Assembly: GCF_019458805.1 (NCBI RefSeq)
Contig: NZ_JAIBOA010000034.1
Span: 1-64,000 of the forward strand
Reading direction: 5' to 3'
Origin: Actinomadura parmotrematis
GTDB taxonomy: Bacteria; Actinomycetota; Actinomycetes; Streptosporangiales; Streptosporangiaceae
DNA: 64,000 nucleotides
Shown one piece after another: positions 51,845 to 60,648 of this stretch. The translations under genes and the position numbers were made by a program. The notes below the pieces were generated by a model. That model saw only the letters and a program-made list of their open reading frames with translations. It was not told where the DNA came from and made no database searches. Within the stretch, counting starts at the first letter, position 1, and every line of letters starts with the position of its first letter.

Positions 51845-52096
51845 GTGCTGCCTTTTGTCGCGCAAGCCGACGTTCCCCGCGAAGGAACATCTTCTTCTCC
51901 CAACTGGCGCAAGAGCGCCCGCTGCGGGAGCAACACGACGTGCGTCGAGGTCGCCGCACTCTCACCGGGAAGCATCGGCACCCGTGACACCAAGCAAGGA
52001 ACGACAGGACCGATTCTCCGCTTCAGCGCTACGGCCTGGAACGCCTTCGTCCAGCGCACGAAAGAGGGCGCCTACGACATGAGCGCGGACCTGTAG
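51845..52096 (+). CDS. DUF397 protein (first copy)
   Basis: The protein has 83 residues. SPNWRKSARCGSNTTCVEVA and GTRDTKQGTTGPILRFSATA, WNAFVQRTKEG form the complete DUF397 domain. It carries an N-terminal extension LPFVAQADVPREGTSS. DUF397 proteins are small partners of XRE/DUF5753 regulators and may antagonise them. GTG 51845 is the only upstream start in frame near the domain; no strong ribosome site is seen. Confidence 0.82.
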   Translation: MLPFVAQADVPREGTSSSPNWRKSARCGSNTTCVEVAALSPGSIGTRDTKQGTTGPILRFSATAWNAFVQRTKEGAYDMSADL

Positions 52097-52347
52097 GACC
52101 TACTTCTCACCCGCCATCCGCCGACCGCGATCCGGTCGCCCGATGGACATGGGCGAAGCAGCGAACGAATTGCCGGAGAAGGCCACCACCGTAGCACTTC
52201 TCCCTCTTTCCGGGCGACGGCCCGGAATTTTTTCGGCCCGTTGATCAATTCGAGGCCCGCACCGCCCATACTCTTCACCCCGCCTGGGTACACCCCTAGG
52301 CGGCACCGGCGCCATCCATCCCCTATCACCGCGCCATAGGAGGTGGG

Positions 52348-52557
52348 ATGCGAGTCGGCAACGCATCCGCACGCCCTTGGGCGAAGAGCAGTCGCTGCGC
52401 TTCGAACACGGCGTGCATCGAGGTCACTCGGTTGCACAGCGCGGACATCGGTGTCCGCGACGGCGGGCTCGGCGAGTCCGCGCCCGTCCTGTCCATCGGT
52501 TCCACTTCGTGGGACCGCCTGCTCAGCAAGATCAAGGCCGGCGAGCTCGACTCCTGA
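52348..52557 (+). CDS. DUF397 protein (second copy)
   Basis: The protein has 69 residues. WAKSSRCASNTACIEVTRLH then GVRDGGLGESAPVLSIGSTS and WDRLLSKIKAG is a second, diverged DUF397 domain. AGGAGG lies 5 nt before ATG 52348, so it is translated well. It is 251 bp after the first copy on the same strand and followed by the glmS-side terminator. Confidence 0.82.
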   Translation: MRVGNASARPWAKSSRCASNTACIEVTRLHSADIGVRDGGLGESAPVLSIGSTSWDRLLSKIKAGELDS

Positions 52558-52572
52558 GCCGGCCTGGACGTG

Positions 52573-52610
52573 CGGACGCCCTCCCGCGCTCACGTGCGGG
52601 AGGGCGTCCG
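52573..52610. terminator. Bidirectional terminator between DUF397 and glmS
   Basis: CGGACGCCCTCCCGC (52573-52587) and its exact complement (52596-52610) form a 15-bp stem with an 8-nt loop between convergent genes. Confidence 0.85.
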
Positions 52611-52617
52611 TGTGCGG

Positions 52618-54465
52618 TCACTCCACCGTGACGGACTTGGCGAGGTTGCGGGGCTGGTCGACGTCGTGGCCCTTGGCGGTGGCCAGCTCGCAGGCGAAGA
52701 CCTGGAGCGGGACGGTCGTCACGAGCGGCTGGAGCAGCGTCGGGACGGCCGGGACCTCGATCAGGGTGTCGGCGTACGGGCGGACGGCGTCGTCGCCCTC
52801 CTCGGCGATGACGATGGTGCGGGCGCCGCGGGCGCGGATCTCCTGGATGTTGGAGACGATCTTGTCGTGGAGGACGGCGCGGGCGCGCGGCGGGACGACG
52901 ACGATGACGGGCAGCCCCTCCTCGATCAGCGCGATCGGGCCGTGCTTCAGCTCGCCGGCGGCGAAGCCCTCGGCGTGCATGTAGGCGAGCTCCTTCAGCT
53001 TCAGGGCGCCCTCCAGGGCGACCGGGAAGCCGACGTGGCGGCCGAGGAACAGCACCGACGGGGCGTCCGCCAGGGAGCGGGCCAGGTCGCGGACCGGGCC
53101 CATGGTCTCCAGCACCTTCTCCACCTTGTCCGGCATCTGCGCCAGCAGCTGGATCATGGCGAAGACCTCGTCGCCCCACTTGGTGCCCCGCACCTGCGCG
53201 AGGTAGAGGGCGATCAGGTAGACCGCGACGAGCTGGGTGAGGAACGCCTTGGTGGACGCGACGGCGATCTCCGGCCCGGCGTGGGTGTAGAGGACGCCGT
53301 CGCACTCGCGCGGCAGCGTGGAGCCGTTGACGTTGCAGACGCCGAGGACCTTGGCGTGCTGCTCGCGGGCGTGCCGGACGGCCATCAGGGTGTCCATCGT
53401 CTCGCCCGACTGGGAGATCGCGATGACCAGGGTGTTGCGGGACAGGATCGGGTCGCGGTAGCGGAACTCGTGCGCGAGCTCGACCTCGCAGGGCAGCCCC
53501 GCCCAGTGCTCGATGGCGTACTTGGCGATGAGGCCGGCGTGGTTGGCGGTGCCGCAGGCGACGATGACGACCTTGTCGACCTCGCGGAGCGCCTGGTCGG
53601 AGATGCGCATCTCGTCGAGGGAGAGCCGCCCGTCGGCGCCGATGCGGCCGAGCAGGGTGTCGGCGACGGCGCGCGGCTGCTCGGCGATCTCCTTCAGCAT
53701 GAAGTAGTCGTAGCCGCCCTTCTCGGCGGCCGACACGTCCCAGTCGACGTGGTACTCGCGGACGGTCGCGGGCGCGCCGTCGAAGTCGGTGACGGTCACC
53801 CCCGACGGGCGCAGCTCGACGACCTGGTCCTGGCCGAGCTCGAGGGCGTCGCGGGTGTGCTCGATGAACGCGGCGACGTCGGAGGCGAGGAAGTTCTCGC
53901 CGTCGCCGACGCCGACGACGAGCGGGGAGTTGCGGCGGGCGCCGACGACGAGGTCGGGGTCGCCGGCGTGCACCGCGACGAGGGTGAAGGCGCCCTCCAG
54001 GCGGCGGCAGACGGCCCGCATCGCGTCGGCGAGGGTGCCGCCGGACTTCAGCTCGTCCTCCAGCAGGTGCGCGACGGTCTCGGTGTCGGTGTCGGACGCC
54101 AGCTTGTGTCCGCCCTCCTCCAGCTCCGCGCGGAGCGCCGCGAAGTTCTCGATGATGCCGTTGTGGATCACGGCGATCGTGCCGCCGCAGTCGGTGTGGG
54201 GATGGGCGTTGCGGTCGTTCGGCGCGCCGTGCGTCGCCCAGCGGGTGTGGCCCATGCCAAGCGTCCCGGCGGGCGGCGGCTCCTCGGCGAGCGCCTCCCG
54301 GAGGTTGACGAGCTTCCCGGCGCGCTTGGCGGTGGCCAGCGTGCCGTCCTCGGCGAGCAGCGCCACGCCGGCCGAGTCGTACCCGCGGTACTCCAGCCGC
54401 GCCAGGCCCTCGACCACGACGTCCAGTGCCGGCCTGGAGCCGACGTAACCCACGATTCCGCACAT
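52618..54465 (-). CDS. glmS: Glutamine-fructose-6-phosphate aminotransferase
   Basis: The protein has 615 residues. The N-terminal Ntn amidotransferase starts MCGIVGYVGSRPALDVVVEG with Cys2 (after Met removal) as nucleophile; GHTRWATHGAPNDRNAHPH follows. Two SIS domains hold LVIAISQSGETMDTLMAVRH and the C-terminal PRNLAKSVTVE closes the glucosamine-6-phosphate site. It makes GlcN-6-P, which GlmM (63503) isomerises. TAGGCT lies 7 nt before ATG 54465, so translation may be leaderless. No glmS ribozyme is expected in actinobacteria and none was seen. Confidence 0.97.
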   Translation of the reverse strand: MCGIVGYVGSRPALDVVVEGLARLEYRGYDSAGVALLAEDGTLATAKRAGKLVNLREALAEEPPPAGTLGMGHTRWATHGAPNDRNAHPHTDCGGTIAVIHNGIIENFAALRAELEEGGHKLASDTDTETVAHLLEDELKSGGTLADAMRAVCRRLEGAFTLVAVHAGDPDLVVGARRNSPLVVGVGDGENFLASDVAAFIEHTRDALELGQDQVVELRPSGVTVTDFDGAPATVREYHVDWDVSAAEKGGYDYFMLKEIAEQPRAVADTLLGRIGADGRLSLDEMRISDQALREVDKVVIVACGTANHAGLIAKYAIEHWAGLPCEVELAHEFRYRDPILSRNTLVIAISQSGETMDTLMAVRHAREQHAKVLGVCNVNGSTLPRECDGVLYTHAGPEIAVASTKAFLTQLVAVYLIALYLAQVRGTKWGDEVFAMIQLLAQMPDKVEKVLETMGPVRDLARSLADAPSVLFLGRHVGFPVALEGALKLKELAYMHAEGFAAGELKHGPIALIEEGLPVIVVVPPRARAVLHDKIVSNIQEIRARGARTIVIAEEGDDAVRPYADTLIEVPAVPTLLQPLVTTVPLQVFACELATAKGHDVDQPRNLAKSVTVE

Positions 54466-54551
54466 GGCGTGCAGCCTATGCGCTCCACACCCCGCCGACC
54501 TACCTGCGACGGGCCGCTTGGCCGGGTTATAACGTGGACGCCCGGTGAATT

Positions 54552-55499
54552 GTGGACGACCTCAAGAGCGGATGCAGCAGCGTGCCCAGCCCCTACGTGG
54601 AACTCTCCCGCGCCTCCTGGCGGGCGCTGCGCGAGAGCGCTCCGCTGCCGCTCACGCCCGCCGAGCTGGACGAGCTGCGCGGCCTGCGCGACCCGATCGA
54701 CATCACCGAGGTCGAGGAGGTCTACCTGCCGCTGTCGCGGCTGCTGAACCTGTTCTTCCTGGCCGACGGCGGCCTGCGCGACACCGTCGGCGCCTTCCTC
54801 GGCGAGCGGGTGCAGCCGACGCCGTTCGTGATCGGCGTGGCGGGCAGCGTCGCGGTCGGCAAGTCCACGACGTCCCGGGTGCTGCGGACGCTGCTGGCGC
54901 GCTGGCCCGAGCATCCGCGCGTGGCGCTCGTCACCACCGACAGCTTCCTGTACCCGAACGCGGTGCTCGCCGAGCGCGGGCTGATGCAGCGCAAGGGGTT
55001 CCCCGAGTCCTACGACCGGCGGGCGCTGGTGCGGTTCGTGTCGTCGGTGAAGGCGGGCGCGGAGCAGGCGACCATCCCGGTGTACTCGCACCTGGAGTAC
55101 GACATCGTGCCGGGCGCCCGGCAGACGGTGCGGCGCCCCGACATCCTCATCGTGGAGGGGCTGAACGTGCTGCAGGCCCCGCCGCCGGGGCAGCTCGGCG
55201 TCGCCGACTTCTTCGACTTCTCGATCTACGTGGACGCCCGGGTGGAGGACGTCCGCCGCTGGTACGTGGAGCGGCTGTTCGCGCTGCGCCGCACCGCGTT
55301 CGCCGACCCGCGCTCCTACTTCCACCGCTACGCCGAGCGGGACGAGGCCGCGGCGGAGGAGTTCGCGCTGCGGGTCTGGCGCGAGGTCAACGAGGTCAAC
55401 CTGGTGGAGAACATCCTGCCGACGCGGGCCCGCGCGACCCTCGTCCTGCACAAGGGCGAGGGCCACGCCGTCCAGCGCGTCCGCCTGCGCCGGATCTGA
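54552..55499 (+). CDS. coaA: Type I pantothenate kinase
   Basis: The protein has 315 residues. PSPYVELSRASWRALRESAP at the N-terminus, P-loop VIGVAGSVAVGKSTTSRVLR, DSFLYPNAVLAERGLMQRKG, SYDRRALVRFV and PDILIVEGLNVLQ are the CoaA motifs. It catalyses the first, CoA-inhibited step of CoA synthesis. GTG 54552 is used; GTG 54582, directly before PSPYVEL, is an alternative. TATAAC (54528-54533) is a likely -10 box. Divergent from glmS. Confidence 0.95.
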   Translation: MDDLKSGCSSVPSPYVELSRASWRALRESAPLPLTPAELDELRGLRDPIDITEVEEVYLPLSRLLNLFFLADGGLRDTVGAFLGERVQPTPFVIGVAGSVAVGKSTTSRVLRTLLARWPEHPRVALVTTDSFLYPNAVLAERGLMQRKGFPESYDRRALVRFVSSVKAGAEQATIPVYSHLEYDIVPGARQTVRRPDILIVEGLNVLQAPPPGQLGVADFFDFSIYVDARVEDVRRWYVERLFALRRTAFADPRSYFHRYAERDEAAAEEFALRVWREVNEVNLVENILPTRARATLVLHKGEGHAVQRVRLRRI

Positions 55500-55502
55500 C
55501 GG

Positions 55503-56450
55503 TCACCGCACGTTGCGCGCCACACGCTTCTCGAACCGCTGGAACCCCTTCACCGCGTCGTCGTCGACGTAGTTCCACGGTTCCTCGGTGACGCGTCCCG
55601 CGATCGCCTCGAAGCGGCGCGCGGCCGCGGCGCTGTCGCCGGCGAAGGTGAAGGCGTAGGCGAACAGGTTGTCGGCGCGCACCGCGTCGGGTTCGGACGG
55701 CCAGGACGGGTGGTCGACCGAGTGCGCGGCGGCGGCGCGCAGCTCGTCCAGCACCGCCGGGGCCGCGAAGTAGCGGGCGGTGTCGTCGTCGTCGAGCGTC
55801 AGGCTGATCTCGATGTGGGCCTCGACGACGCACGCCGCGACGGCACGGCCGGGCGGGGACGCGGCGGCGCGCTCGCGCGCGAAGTTCAGCATGAGCTCGT
55901 CCGAGCCGCTCCACTTGGCGGCGAGGCCCTGCACCATCTGGGTGTGGGCGCGGCGGTGCCAGGGGTGCCGCTCGATGACGCGGGTGAAGCGGCGGGCGAG
56001 CTCCTCGTGGCCGAGCTGCAGGCCCCGCGCGGTGATGACCCGCTGGGCCCACGGCTCCGGGTCGTCCGGGGCCAGCTCGGCGGCCTTCTCCAGGTCGGCC
56101 TCGGCGGCGCGGAGCCGCTCGAAGAACCCCTGGAACTGCTCGCGGCTGGTGTGCTCGGCGCGCGCGGTGCCGCGCACCGCCCACGCCCAGCCGATGCCGT
56201 GCGCGCCGCGCGCCAGGTGGGCGTCGGCGGTGCCGTCGGCGTCCACCCAGGCGTCCAGCCAGGAGGGCCGGCCGGGCAGCTCGGTCACCAGGCGCAGCAG
56301 GAAGGGGCGGCCGTCGGCGCCGGCGGCGGCGAGGACGTCGCGGACGGTGCCGCGGTCGCCGGCCCGCAGCGCGGCCTGGAAGCGCCGCGCGTCCGGGTCG
56401 CCGAAGGTCGGGTCGAGGGCGGGCTCGGCGGGCGCGTGCTCAACCGGCAT
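55503..56450 (-). CDS. TPR-like helical protein coupled to an M48 protease
   Basis: The protein has 315 residues and is mainly helical, with TPR-like stretches RAAEADLEKAAELAPDDPEP, WAQRVITARGLQLGHEELAR and FAGDSAAAARRFEAIAGRV. There is no signal peptide. Its start overlaps the end of the M48 protease gene by 11 bp, implying cotranslation. I do not recognise a named family beyond TPR-like; it may be a partner or regulator of the protease. Confidence 0.75.
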   Translation of the reverse strand: MPVEHAPAEPALDPTFGDPDARRFQAALRAGDRGTVRDVLAAAGADGRPFLLRLVTELPGRPSWLDAWVDADGTADAHLARGAHGIGWAWAVRGTARAEHTSREQFQGFFERLRAAEADLEKAAELAPDDPEPWAQRVITARGLQLGHEELARRFTRVIERHPWHRRAHTQMVQGLAAKWSGSDELMLNFARERAAASPPGRAVAACVVEAHIEISLTLDDDDTARYFAAPAVLDELRAAAAHSVDHPSWPSEPDAVRADNLFAYAFTFAGDSAAAARRFEAIAGRVTEEPWNYVDDDAVKGFQRFEKRVARNVR

Positions 56451-57996
56451 GGGCGGGCTCCTCGGTGGTGAGCGGCGGGACGGGGGTGAGGTCGACGGCG
56501 CCGAGGCCGAGCTCGGCGCGCACCGCGGCGACGCCCTCGGCGCCCTCCAGGGCGCGGTCGGCGAGGGCGTCCGGCGCGGTGCCGGACCACCGCGCGTCGA
56601 TGCCCTCCGCCCAGGAGAACACCCACGCGCCGCCGTGCCCGGTGACGACGTGCTCGGCGAGCGCGGCGCCGAGCGGCCCCCGGACGAGCGCGGCGGCGCT
56701 GTCCTCGGGGACCTCGGCGTTCAGCGCGCGGGCCAGGTCGAGGACCCGCCCTGCGGCGATCAGCTCCAGCGCGGCGTCCAGGCCGCCGGCGTTCCAGCGG
56801 CCGCCCGCGACCAGCGCGTGGGAGCGGAAGGCGGCGGCGGTCTCGGCGACCGCCGGGGCATAGCTGTCGGCGGACGCGTCCCAGGCCACCGGGGCGAGCT
56901 CGGCGCCGCGGGTCGCGGCGCGGGTGAGCAGGGCGGCGACGGCGCGCTCGGCGCGGTCGGGGTCGGCGAGCACCGTGCGGGCGGGGCCGCCGCCGGGGAC
57001 GGCGGCCGGGCCGGGCAGCGCGCCGATGAGGGCGAGCCGCTCGCCGAGCGCCGGATGGGAGTCCCAGCGGCCGGTCTCCTCGGCGAGCGCGGCCTCCCGG
57101 ACCTTGCCGTACAGCTCCTGGCGGCCGGGCTCGGCGTACAGCGCGCGGAGGCCGCCGTAGAGGTCCTCGGGGGTCCGGCCGCGCTCCCACAAGGGCGCCA
57201 CGTACGCCTCCAGCAGGAAGTCGAACACCTTGTCCGCGATGCTGATCTTGACGAGGGCGGACGCCGTCGCGGCCCCGCCCGACACCCGCACCGACGCCCG
57301 GTCGGCGGCGCGCTCCTGCGCCCGCGACACCGCCGTCGAGTAGCGCAGGAAGAGCTTGAAGTAGGAGCGGAACACGAGCGCCAGCAGTCGGCTCGCGACC
57401 CGCTCGTCGGCCGTGAGCGCCCGCACCATGTGCAGGATGCGGGCCTTGGACCGGTAGAGCAGCGGGCCGAGGCGGGTGTCGCCGCCGGAGATGTGGCCGA
57501 ACTCGTGCACGAGGACGGCGCGCAGCTCGGCGCGGTCCAGCACGGCGACGAGGCCGAGCCCGAGGCCGAGGACGGTCCGGCCGCGCACCAGGCCGAGCAG
57601 CCGCGACCGCTGGTAGACGAAGGCGTTGACGTCGGGCACCAGGTAGATCTCGTCCGGGACGCGCGCGCCTGCCGTCCGGGCGATCTCGGTGACCTCGGCC
57701 CAGAGGGCCGGCTCGTCGGCCGGGCCGACGCGGATGCCGAGCGGCGGCGCGTCGTCCTCCTTGGCCGACCGGAACAGGCCGCTCAGCAGCGACCAGCCGC
57801 CGAACGCGCCGACCAGGACCGTCCCGACGCCCGCGACGGAGACGTGCAGGTACACCTGCACCAGCACGCCGATGACGACCACCAGCGCGAACAGCACCAC
57901 GATCAGCACGGTGGCCAGCACGTAGAACCCGACCAGCAGGCCGAGCGCCGCCACCGCCCGCGTGCCGACGCCGGGACCGCCCTCCCGTCTCGCCAT
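56440..57996 (-). CDS. Membrane M48-family metalloprotease
   Basis: The protein has 518 residues. Two to three N-terminal membrane helices (GLLVGFYVLATVLIVVLFAL, VVVIGVLVQVYLHVSVAGVG, TVLVGAFGGWSLLSGLF) precede the zinc site AVLVHEFGHISGGDTRLGPL (HEFGH) and the third ligand in SRAQERAADRASVRVSG. The resemblance is to HtpX/Ste24-like M48 proteases in membrane quality control. A C-terminal soluble domain of about 200 residues is extra. ATG 57996 was preferred to the frame-opening start at 58077. TTGACG (58097-58102, minus) lies in an A+T-rich stretch and may be its -35 box. Confidence 0.88.
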   Translation of the reverse strand: MARREGGPGVGTRAVAALGLLVGFYVLATVLIVVLFALVVVIGVLVQVYLHVSVAGVGTVLVGAFGGWSLLSGLFRSAKEDDAPPLGIRVGPADEPALWAEVTEIARTAGARVPDEIYLVPDVNAFVYQRSRLLGLVRGRTVLGLGLGLVAVLDRAELRAVLVHEFGHISGGDTRLGPLLYRSKARILHMVRALTADERVASRLLALVFRSYFKLFLRYSTAVSRAQERAADRASVRVSGGAATASALVKISIADKVFDFLLEAYVAPLWERGRTPEDLYGGLRALYAEPGRQELYGKVREAALAEETGRWDSHPALGERLALIGALPGPAAVPGGGPARTVLADPDRAERAVAALLTRAATRGAELAPVAWDASADSYAPAVAETAAAFRSHALVAGGRWNAGGLDAALELIAAGRVLDLARALNAEVPEDSAAALVRGPLGAALAEHVVTGHGGAWVFSWAEGIDARWSGTAPDALADRALEGAEGVAAVRAELGLGAVDLTPVPPLTTEEPAHAG

Positions 57997-58140
57997 CTCC
58001 GACCGCCCCTCGTCTCGCACCGATGAGCGGACAGCATGGCGGATCCGGTGATCATCAGGGAAGGTTCCGGCGATCACGATAATTGTAATGATCTTCCGTC
58101 AACCCGGGCACTGACCTGCGCGTCGGCGCCCGGCCGGCCT

Positions 58141-58857
58141 TCACTCGGCGGCGACGACCGACAGGGAGCGCAGCCGGACGACGGCGAGGACCGCGCCGGC
58201 GGCGGCGACCGCGACGAGCAGCGGGGCGGCGACCGGCAGGTCCACCGACGCGTGCACGTAGGACGTCGGGGTGAGCGCGTCGGTGACCGACAGCGCCCAC
58301 TGCTGGATGGACGCCGACCGCGCCCCCGGCGCGAAGTTGCCGAGCAGCGACTCCCAGACGAGCACGTACAGCAGGCCGATGACGGCGGCGTTGCGGCTGA
58401 TGACGGCGAGCGCCACGAACACCGCGGTGTAGGTGATCCCGCCGGCGAGGGCGCCCGCCGCGAACGCGGGCGCGAGCTGCGCGGTGCCGCCCGCCATCAG
58501 CAGGCCGGTGAGCAGGATCGGCACCACCGCGAACACCGTCACGAGCGCGATCGCGACGGCCAGCTTGGTGAGCACGACGGTGTGCCGCGGGATCGGCTTG
58601 GTCAGCACGTACATGATCTGCCCGTCGTCGATCTCCGGGCCGATCACGCCGGTGCCGGCGATGAGCGCGAGCAGCGGCAGCAGCACCGCGAACCCGAACC
58701 CGTGCAGCACCGCCGCCGCGGTGTCCAGGTCGCTGGCGTCCAGGACGCGCATCAGCGCGGCCAGCACGGCGAGGAGCAGCGGCAGCGCGAACAGCAGGAC
58801 CGCCCGGCGGCGCCCCAGCATCGCCCGGAAGGTGATCATCGCGATCGTGGCATTCAT
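58141..58857 (-). CDS. ABC-2 type transporter permease
   Basis: The protein has 238 residues with about six membrane helices (AVLLFALPLLLAVLAALM, GFAVLLPLLALIAGTGVIG, LTKLAVAIALVTVFAVVPIL, AGGITYTAVFVALAVIS, and a C-terminal LLVAVAAAGAVLAVV). The helix linker EIDDGQIMYVLTKPIPRHT is typical of ABC-2 permeases. It is the last gene of a four-gene locus and pairs with the ATPase starting at 59773, 4 nt upstream. Confidence 0.88.
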   Translation of the reverse strand: MNATIAMITFRAMLGRRRAVLLFALPLLLAVLAALMRVLDASDLDTAAAVLHGFGFAVLLPLLALIAGTGVIGPEIDDGQIMYVLTKPIPRHTVVLTKLAVAIALVTVFAVVPILLTGLLMAGGTAQLAPAFAAGALAGGITYTAVFVALAVISRNAAVIGLLYVLVWESLLGNFAPGARSASIQQWALSVTDALTPTSYVHASVDLPVAAPLLVAVAAAGAVLAVVRLRSLSVVAAE

Positions 58858-58861
58858 GGGA

Positions 58862-59773
58862 TCACCGCGCTACCAGGTAGGAGAAGACGCTTTCCAGGGA
58901 CTCGTCCGACGGGGACACCTCCCAGAGCCGCACCGCCGCGTCGCGGGCGAGGCGCGGCAGCAGCAGGGTGAAGCGGGCGAAGTCGACCGCCTCGACCTCC
59001 AGGCCCTGCGGGGTGAGCCGGACGCTGCGCGCCGTCCCGTCCGCGACGAGGGACGCGGCGAGCGCCCGGTCGTCGGAGGAGCGGACGAGGAACAGGTGCG
59101 GCCGGTCGGTCATCAGCCGCCGGATCTCGCGGAAGTCGCCGGACGCGGCGTGCCGCCCGGCGATCACCACCTCGATGTGCCCGGCGAGCCGCTCGACCTC
59201 CTCCAGGATGTGCGAGGAGAACAGGATGGTGCGGCCCTCGTCGGCCATCGCGCGGATGAGGTCCATGAGCTGGAGCCGCTGGCGCGGGTCCATGCCGTTG
59301 AACGGCTCGTCGAGCAGCAGCACCGCCGGGTCGTGCACGAGCGCCGACGCCATCTTGATGCGCTGCTTCATGCCCTTGGAGTACTGCCCGATGGTGCGGC
59401 CCGCGGCGTAGTCCATCTCGACGAGCCCGATCGCGCGCCGCGCCGCCGCGTCCGGGTCGGGCAGCCCGTGCAGCTTGGCCATCGCGACGATGAACTGGCG
59501 GCCGGTGAGGAAGTCGTAGGAGGACTCCCGCTCGGGGACGAGCCCGAGCCGCCGGTACACCTGCGGGTTGTGCCAGATCGGCTCGCCGTCCAGCGTCACC
59601 GTGCCCGAGGACGGCTGCAGGAAGCCGCCCATCATGTGGATGAGGGTGGACTTGCCGGCCCCGTTCGGGCCGAGCAGCCCCGTCACGCCGGGCCCGATCG
59701 TCATCGACACGCCGTTGACGGCGACGACGTCCCCGTACCAGCGCGACACCCCTTCGAGCCGCACCTCGCTCAT
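58862..59773 (-). CDS. ABC transporter ATPase (second of locus)
   Basis: The protein has 303 residues. Walker A LLGPNGAGKSTLIHMMGGF, Q-loop replaced by LGLVPERESSYDFLTGRQFI, signature IGQYSKGMKQRIKMASALVH, Walker B AVLLLDEPFNGMDPRQRL and H-loop LFSSHILEEVE are present. The signature YSKGM deviates from LSGGQ as is usual for the CcmA class. ATG 59773 overlaps the upstream permease stop by 4 bp. Substrate unknown. Confidence 0.92.
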   Translation of the reverse strand: MSEVRLEGVSRWYGDVVAVNGVSMTIGPGVTGLLGPNGAGKSTLIHMMGGFLQPSSGTVTLDGEPIWHNPQVYRRLGLVPERESSYDFLTGRQFIVAMAKLHGLPDPDAAARRAIGLVEMDYAAGRTIGQYSKGMKQRIKMASALVHDPAVLLLDEPFNGMDPRQRLQLMDLIRAMADEGRTILFSSHILEEVERLAGHIEVVIAGRHAASGDFREIRRLMTDRPHLFLVRSSDDRALAASLVADGTARSVRLTPQGLEVEAVDFARFTLLLPRLARDAAVRLWEVSPSDESLESVFSYLVAR

Positions 59774-60648
59774 GAGAGCCCCGCCTTCCGGAAGCGCGCG
59801 TACAGGACCGCGACGGACCCGCCGGCGAGCGCCGCACAGACGGCGAGCGCGACGAGGCCGCCGGTGACCCCCGGCGGGATGCCCGTCGCCGTCTGCGGGG
59901 CGCCGAGCAGCCGCACCTGGACGATGTCCACCAGGTTGAACGGCGCGAACAGGCCCATCCACGCCTCCAGGGTGAAGTCCGTGCGCTCCTCGGCGATGGC
60001 CTGCACGAGCCGCACGAACACCGTCGGCAGCAGGTAGACGGCGATGACGGCGGCGACGCCGAACCCGCGGCGCGGCGTGAACGCCGCCACGACCGTCCCG
60101 ATCGCGGCGAGCACGACCGCGAACAGCGCGCAGCCGACGAGGGCGCCGAGGTAGTGCCCCAGGTGGTCGGCGCGGTGCGGCACCTTGGCGATGAGGCCGC
60201 CGGCGTACAGGACGGTCACCGGGACGGCCATCAGCGCGAACAGCGCCGTCACCATCGCGGCGACCTTGGCGAGCACGTAGTCCAGGTGGCCGACGGGCCG
60301 GGAGAAGTAGAGCGGGACGGTGTGGTGGCGCAGGTCCCGGGAGGCCAGCACCGGCGCCTGCGCGGCCAGGAAGATCGCGACGATCACCTGCACCTGGATC
60401 GGGTAGGCGCTGTAGTGGATGAGCAGCTCGGGCCGGTGGGTGATCGACACCGCGCCGACGTCGGCGAGCGCGGGGACGAGCACGATGAGGCCGAGCAGGA
60501 ACGGCATCACCTTGGACCGGGCGGGCCGCCCGAGCCCGAAGGCGGCGCGCAGGTTGTGCACGAACAGCGACCGCAGCACGTAGGCGCGGCCGAGCCGCCG
60601 CCCCTCGTAGCGGCGGTAGCCGATGTCGTGGATGGTGCTGGTGGTCAT
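59770..60648 (-). CDS. ABC-2 type transporter permease
   Basis: The protein has 292 residues. After DIGYRRYEGRRLGRAYVLRS come about six membrane helices (VMPFLLGLIVLVPALADVGA, VQVIVAIFLAAQAPVLASRD, AAMVTALFALMAVPVTVLYA, ALVGCALFAVVLAAIGTVVA, GVAAVIAVYLLPTVFVRLV and a C-terminal one). The IGYRRYEG start is typical of actinomycete ABC-2 permeases. ATG 60648 and its stop both overlap adjacent genes by 4 bp. Confidence 0.9.
   Translation of the reverse strand: MTTSTIHDIGYRRYEGRRLGRAYVLRSLFVHNLRAAFGLGRPARSKVMPFLLGLIVLVPALADVGAVSITHRPELLIHYSAYPIQVQVIVAIFLAAQAPVLASRDLRHHTVPLYFSRPVGHLDYVLAKVAAMVTALFALMAVPVTVLYAGGLIAKVPHRADHLGHYLGALVGCALFAVVLAAIGTVVAAFTPRRGFGVAAVIAVYLLPTVFVRLVQAIAEERTDFTLEAWMGLFAPFNLVDIVQVRLLGAPQTATGIPPGVTGGLVALAVCAALAGGSVAVLYARFRKAGLS

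Noticed and set aside
51714..52082. 122-residue frame overlapping the first DUF397 gene
   Set aside because: Out of frame with the DUF397 domain and composed of Ser/Arg/Pro-rich sequence.
54466..54551. glmS ribozyme or riboswitch before glmS
   Set aside because: The gap between glmS and coaA is only 86 bp and holds no ribozyme-like fold; a leaderless start fits better.
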